From Aureococcus anophagefferens (taxonomy: Eukaryota > Sar > Pelagophyceae > Pelagomonadales > Pelagomonadaceae): 64,000 nucleotides of DNA. This document shows positions 59,308 through 64,000 of this stretch, piece by piece. The stretch lies in assembly GCF_000186865.1 (NCBI RefSeq), contig NW_008705562.1, forward strand, positions 1,157,192 through 1,221,191, read 5' to 3'. The notes under the pieces were generated by a model. It was not told the origin of the DNA. It did no database searches and saw only the letters and a program-made list of their open reading frames with translations. Position 1 is the stretch's first letter. Every line of letters begins with the position of its first letter. Made by a program: the position numbers and the translations under genes.

Positions 59308-60480
59308 ATGACGACGCCCGCCGCGCCTGTGCTCAGCCACGACGGTTCGAACGTGACGGCCTCCTTCGACGACGCACCGCAGAAAGGAGATGCGATGCTC
59401 TACTTCGCCGCTGAGAACGGCGACGGCGAGGTCGAGAAGCAATTTTACGACGCGGAGAAGAGTGGGATTATCGCAGTCGGTCAGATCGGCAAGCTCATAC
59501 AATTGACGGGTTTCGTCACGAGCGTCAACGTAACTAACCTCAAAGGTGACGTGGAATACACGGCCACCATCGCGTACCGCGGCGCGGGCGACGTCGAATT
59601 CGGTTCTACGTCGCCCGCGAGCGCGCCGCTCAAGATCTTATCGCCCGTCGCGCCCGAGGCGCCGCTGCTCGAAGCGATGTCGAGCAAGGCGATTCGAGTT
59701 TATTTTGTGGCTTCGCCTCTTTGTGAGCACGTCGACATGTTAGTTGATGTCAACGGTACGTGCGGGCACCGCGTCTCACCAGATCTCACGCTTGAGTCGC
59801 GGCAAAATCATGGGAAGACTATCACTGCGTTTCAGAGCAAATGCACCAGCTTCATCGTCACGGGCCTAGAAGAGACGGATACGTACAGATTCTCCCTACT
59901 TTGCCACAACGGCTGCTGGGGTCCGCGAGGCCCGTGGAGCAAGCCGCTGAAGCTCGCAAACCACGTTCCCAAGCCGCCGGGCGCGCCGTTCCTCGACAAG
60001 ATCACGCAGGACAGCGTCCGCGTGTCATTCTCTATGATGGCGAGCGTGTCCTTCTCTGTGGGGGGAAACTGCTCGCGTGGCACCATCCTTTTCAAAAAAG
60101 GGTCTACGATTATGGCGGTTGACAACGCGACTAACACGCTCGTCAACCAACCTATTTGCAAAGCCATCCCGGCTTCCAAGGGCAAAGACGGCTTCGTCGT
60201 CTCTTCGCTCCTACCGAACACTGATTACGAGGTCTCTCTTCGAGCGGGTTACCAGGGCTTCAGTGGCTGGAGCAAGACTTCCCCGTCGAGAAAGTTCCGC
60301 ACGCTGCCCGCCGAGGTCGAGATCACGGGCACGAAGACGCAAGAGGAGCGCGACGCCGAGCTCCGGAAGAATGCGGTCGATGTCGATACTGATGATGAAC
60401 CACCGCCGCCGAATTCTGATTCCGAGGCCGACGAGTCGGAGCCGCCCACGGCCAAGCGCGCGAAGAAGGAGAAGAAGTAA
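59308..60480 (+). CDS. Fibronectin-type-III-domain protein, cytoplasmic or nuclear
   Basis: 390 residues from the Met of MTTPAAPVLSHDGSNVTASF. Three to four FN3-like beta-sandwiches are visible by their conserved endings: VTNLKGDVEYTATIAYRG, VTGLEETDTYRFSLLCHNGC and VSSLLPNTDYEVSLRAGYQG, each before a WS or GS-rich edge. The tail is acidic then basic (DVDTDDEPPPPNSDSEADES, TAKRAKKEKK), with a possible nuclear signal. There is no signal peptide, so the domains act inside the cell. The gene is noticeably less GC-rich and uses more A/T third bases than its neighbours. A G-run of about 17 lies near 59249, upstream of the start. Confidence 0.76.
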   Translation: MTTPAAPVLSHDGSNVTASFDDAPQKGDAMLYFAAENGDGEVEKQFYDAEKSGIIAVGQIGKLIQLTGFVTSVNVTNLKGDVEYTATIAYRGAGDVEFGSTSPASAPLKILSPVAPEAPLLEAMSSKAIRVYFVASPLCEHVDMLVDVNGTCGHRVSPDLTLESRQNHGKTITAFQSKCTSFIVTGLEETDTYRFSLLCHNGCWGPRGPWSKPLKLANHVPKPPGAPFLDKITQDSVRVSFSMMASVSFSVGGNCSRGTILFKKGSTIMAVDNATNTLVNQPICKAIPASKGKDGFVVSSLLPNTDYEVSLRAGYQGFSGWSKTSPSRKFRTLPAEVEITGTKTQEERDAELRKNAVDVDTDDEPPPPNSDSEADESEPPTAKRAKKEKK

Positions 60481-60526
60481 AGGCCACGTTTGTTTAGAAG
60501 TGGCAATCAGGGGGAAATGGGAGTCT

Positions 60527-63500
60527 TCACGGCGCGCGGAAGTCCCCGCCGCGCGCGAGCGCGGACTGGAGGGCCTTCGTGTCGCGGGCGAGCTGGGCGA
60601 AGTCGTCGTCGGCGGGCGGCGGCGCCGGCGCCGCGGGCTCCGGCGACGACAGCGCGCGCGGCGCGTGCGCGCGCGCGTCCGCGGCCGAGTAGCCGTAGGC
60701 GCCGTAGGCGCCCGCGCGGCCGTGGACGTCGCGCGCCGCGTCTTCGCGCGCGGACGCGGCGGACCGCGGCGGCGCGGGCGAGTCGACGAGGGCGCCGGAC
60801 GACGAGTCGGGGATGGCCGCGCGCTCGCGGTCGTGGGCCTTCTCCGCGAAGTTGAGGCTCGCGGTCATGGAGTGGAGCAGCGCCGCGAGCGCCGGGTCCT
60901 TCCCCGCGAGGGCCGCGTGGGCGCCCCGGTCCGGGTGGGGCGGCGTGTCGAGCGGGTCCACGGCGGTGCCGCCCGGCGGCGGCGTCGCGGCGCCGCGGCC
61001 GCCGAGCGCGCGCGGCGACAGCGACGCCGTCGGCCGCGCGGCCTCCGTCAAATTCGAGTCGTCGACGTCGGGCGCCGGCGGCGCGGCCCGGAGCCTGGCC
61101 TCCTCGTCGTCGCGGTGCTGCAGGTCCAAAGCCGACCGGTACGTCGCGCGGCGGCCCAAATGCTTCGGCGGCTCCGCGGTCGGCCGCGGCAGGTCCGCGA
61201 ACAAGGGATCCTCGCCGCCGTCGGCGGCGGCGCGCGCGGCGCGGATCGCCGACCCCGGCGCGCCCGTCGACGCGCCGATGAGGAACTCGGACGCGAACAG
61301 ATCCGCGACGCGCACGGGGCTGTCGGGCGCGGTCTTCAACACGGCCGCGCGCGCGTCGAGGTCGTCGCTCTTGAGCGTGAGCTCGGAGACGTGCACGGAG
61401 TGGGCGTCGTCGTCGTCGTCGTCGTCGTCGTCGGAGGGTAGCAGGTCCTCGAGGTCGCCGTCGTCGAAGGTCCGGAGCGTCGTCTCGTCGCCGACGGTGT
61501 CCGCGGCGACCGCGTCGCACGTGTCCGCCTCGTGTTCGAGGTCCCGGAGCTGCTGCGCGAGGATGCGCGCTTTCATCGTCGCCGAGACGGCGCCCTTTTT
61601 CGTCGACGCGCACCAGCCGCGCTCGAGGTCCGACGCCTCGGCGCCGATGCCGAAGACGGCGCGGACGTGGCGCTCCGCGGCCGTGAAGCCCTCCTCGCGC
61701 TCGCGCCGCTTCGCCGCCGCGACCTTGGACGCCTCCTGCTCCGGCGTCGCGGGCTTCCAGGCCACGTCGCCGAAGCCGCCGTCGCCGTCCTCGACCTCCT
61801 CGGTCTCGTTCTCGCGGCGGAGCGCGTCCGCGACGACGTCGACGGCGCGCGCCCAGCCGCGGTCCGGCACTCTGCGCAGGACCTCGTCGTAGGCGTCGAG
61901 CTTCTCGGCGCGGCCGTCGCCGTCGCCGGTCTTGGGGAAGGCCTGGGGCGACTCGGGCGGGCTCGAGAGCTCGTGGGGCACGAACTTTGCGTAGGACAGC
62001 GCCTCGGCGTCCGCGCCGATGGCCGCGTAGCGCACGATCGTCGCGGAGAGGGCGCTCGAACTCGCGGCGCAGAGCGCCGTCGGCACGCGCCAGGCGCGGC
62101 CGGGGAAGGGCACGAGGCGCGGCGACGCCACGCTGAAGGCCGTCCAGTCGCGGCGCGCGCCCGACGCCTCGAACGCGTCGTCGATGGCCTCTCGCTCCCT
62201 CGCCGCCTCCGCGGCGTCGAGCTTCTTCGCCTTGGCGGCGTCGACGGCGGCGCGCTTGCGCGCGTCGTAGGTCTCCGCGGCCTCCGCGCTTTTCGCCGCG
62301 GCCTCCGCGGCCGTCTTCTCGCGCGGCGCGAAGTGCTGGTGGTAGAAGGACCGCGCGCGGCTCGCGTCCGCGACCTCGCCGGGCGAGGACGCGACGCAGG
62401 TCGCGGCGCCCCAGGCGTAGAGCTCGTGGCGCGCCGTGAGGGCCGCGCTGTGGCGCCAGCCCGCGACGATCTGGGTCACGGGGCACTTCGCGAGCCGGCC
62501 GCGGACGACCGCGTACGCGCTCCGGTCCTCGCGGTCCCCGACGCCGAGCTGGCCGTCGCCGTTGTGGCCGCAGGCCAAGACGACGCCCGACGCCGCGAGC
62601 ACGAGCGCGTGGCGGCTGCCGCACGCGACGTCCGCGGCGCGCCGCAGGAACTTCTTCGCGAGCTCCGTCGCCGACGCGTTCGCCTTGGGCGTCGCGACGG
62701 CCTTGCGCGTGAGCATCTCCGGCGCCCAGCGCCGCGCGCCGTCGCCGAGACCGAGCTGGCCCTTGTCGTTGTTGCCCCAGGCGAAGAGGTCGTGGCGCGT
62801 GCCGACGCGCGTGACGACGACGGAGAACTCGAGGCCGCAGGCCACCTTCCAGGCGAAGCGCTTGCGGTGCGCGTCGAGGCCCCGCACGAGCGTCGGCGAC
62901 GGCACGTCGTGGGCCGCGCGCCAGGCCGGCGACCGGAGCTCCGCGTCGCGGCCCGGCGACCGGCCGCCGTCGATGCCCAGGCACTCGCGCGCGCCCCAGG
63001 AGAAGACGACGCCCGGGTTCGCGACGCAGACGGCGAAGTGGCCGCCGCAGGCGACGGCGGCGACGCGCCGGCGGCTCAGGCCCCCCGCCTCCACCGCGCG
63101 CGGCGACCCGCGGCGCGGCAGGAGGTCGCCCAAACCGCACTGGCCGCGCCGGTTGTCGCCCCAGGCGAAGAGGCGCCCCCCGGCGCTCAGCGCGACGCAG
63201 AAGTCGGCCCCGGCGCTCAGCGCCGTGAAGGCCACGCGCGTGAAGCCCTTGGGCGCCGGCACGGACGGCTGGCCCGCGGCGCCCGGCTTCGCGCGGGGCG
63301 TCTCGAAGCCTCGGCCCGCGTACTGGGGCCCCGCGGCGCCGAGCGCGCGGCTCCCGCCGTGGGCGCTCACCTCCAGGTCCACCGTCGCCGGCGCCACCAC
63401 AAAGTCGCGGTGCGCCGGCGCGAGGACGTGCGCTTCGCCATCGTGCTTCGCGGCCGCCGCGGACCCCGGCGCGGGCCGGCCGAGCTGGCCGGCGTCGTCG

Positions 63501-64000
63501 AGCCCCCAGGTGTAGAGCTCGCCGCGGTCGCTCAGCGCCGCGCTGTGGCTCCGGCCCACGGCCACGTCCCCGAGGCGCCGGCCGCCCCGCCCGAGGTCGC
63601 GGCAGAGGCGCCCGAGCGTCCGCGCCCAGCCGTGCGGGTACGTGTCGTGCGCGTCCGACCTGGGCAGGACAAGAGAGAGATTCAACGTCGCTTCAACGTG
63701 GGTATTCCGCGCGCGCGCGTTCCAAAGAAAGACGTTCATGTCCGAGGCCGTTCCGAGAGATGATCGCTCGTCCAAAAATCAGCCGAAACGAGTGGAAAAC
63801 GGCCGAGAAAGGAGGCTTTGAAGTTGGGAATTTCGCTCTCTTGTGCTGCCCTGCGTCCGACGCCCTGGCGTCGACGTCGACGAGCTCCGCCCGGCTCGCG
63901 AAGCGCTGCGCCGCGAGCTTGGCCGCGCGGTTCGGCAGGGGCCGGCGCAGCGCGAACTCGAGCGCGTGGTGGCCGAGGTGGCGGCCCGCGCCGCGCTGCT
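60527..64000 (-). CDS. RCC1-repeat protein with coiled-coil tail (5' truncated by window edge)
   Basis: Two exons in view: 64000-63862 (partial) and 63659-60527, joined across a family-B introner. The upstream exon reads HHALEFALRRPLP, then ELVDVDARA before the intron. The second exon opens SDAHDTYPHGWARTLG and holds a beta-propeller of RCC1-type repeats: ALSDRGELYTWGLDDAGQLG, ALSAGGRLFAWGDNRRGQCG, DLFAWGNNDKGQLGLGDG, CGHNGDGQLGVGD and ALTARHELYAWG. A long region after the repeats has a Lys/Ala/Glu helix (KRAAVDAAKAKKLDAAEAAR) and an Asp run from a GTC repeat near 61407-61434 on the plus strand. RCC1 propellers often act as GTPase exchange or chromatin-binding platforms; the function here is unknown. 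Confidence 0.85.
63660..63853 (-). mobile_element. Introner element, family B (RCC1-protein intron)
   Basis: The 194-bp element lies between perfect duplicates CGTCCGAC (63652-63659 and 63854-63861; GTCGGACG in the coding sense), with ends CTGGGCAGGACAAG and CTTGTGCTGCCCTG on the plus strand. The intron 63660-63861 starts GT in the duplicate and ends AG in the element, and splicing gives DARASDAHD in frame. The shared core is antisense to the gene, as in the two dynein copies. Confidence 0.95.

Noticed and set aside
1..64000. tRNA, rRNA, CRISPR array or bacterial operon features
   Set aside because: None found by eye. The gene structure is nuclear eukaryotic.

Overview
The window is nuclear DNA of a eukaryotic microalga. 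Most genes are very GC-rich and tightly packed, and many have one exon. Several products carry stramenopile-style bipartite plastid leaders (a signal peptide with a Phe at or near the cleavage site). There is a complete axonemal dynein heavy chain, so the lineage makes or recently made a flagellum. Introns made by short DNA transposons with 8-bp target duplications are the strongest clue to identity: together these traits fit a pelagophyte such as Aureococcus anophagefferens. That species call is an inference, because no database search was possible. Two 50-N assembly gaps (5575-5624 and 53576-53625) interrupt genes and disturb their frames.

Layout. 1-3574 (-) is a multidomain chromatin reader running off the left edge. 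4101-8638 holds a coiled-coil protein, a large membrane protein and a basic unknown protein. 8690-14657 holds a saccharopine-dehydrogenase-like enzyme, a sulfotransferase, an NmrA-like plastid oxidoreductase, an unknown acidic protein and a small plastid membrane protein. 14830-21468 holds an aminotransferase, an F-box-like protein, a PC-esterase-like secreted protein, an unknown protein and a JmjC-methyltransferase fusion. 21935-35320 is the dynein. 35531-41457 holds an HNH-like protein, a RING/Sel1 tail-anchored protein between two copies of a helicase-associated-domain tail, an unknown basic protein and a lumenal FKBP. 41479-46458 is a DNA transposon of about 5 kb. 46727-64000 holds a large FG-GAP/cysteine-rich receptor-like membrane protein, the SSU-processome protein WDR3/UTP12, a coiled-coil protein, a triple cyclic-nucleotide-binding/RGS protein, an FN3 protein and an RCC1-repeat protein running off the right edge.

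The central result is about introns. Six introns are about 200-bp (one 184-nt) introner elements flanked by 8-bp target duplications. In each, the 5' splice site lies in the upstream duplicate and the 3' AG in the element. They form two families with different termini. Aligned, the families are the same element read on opposite strands relative to the gene. Two insertions use or could use GC rather than GT donors. An 89-nt intron at 56245-56333 has the same signature with an unrelated short insert. One introner sits inside the transposase-like gene of the 5-kb transposon, a nested insertion.

The 5-kb transposon has 18-bp terminal inverted repeats (17/18 match), a TTTA duplication and one long spliced gene with transposase-like motifs that I could not place in a named superfamily. 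It is the best candidate for an undescribed system. At least seven adjacent gene pairs are head-to-head with short shared promoters.
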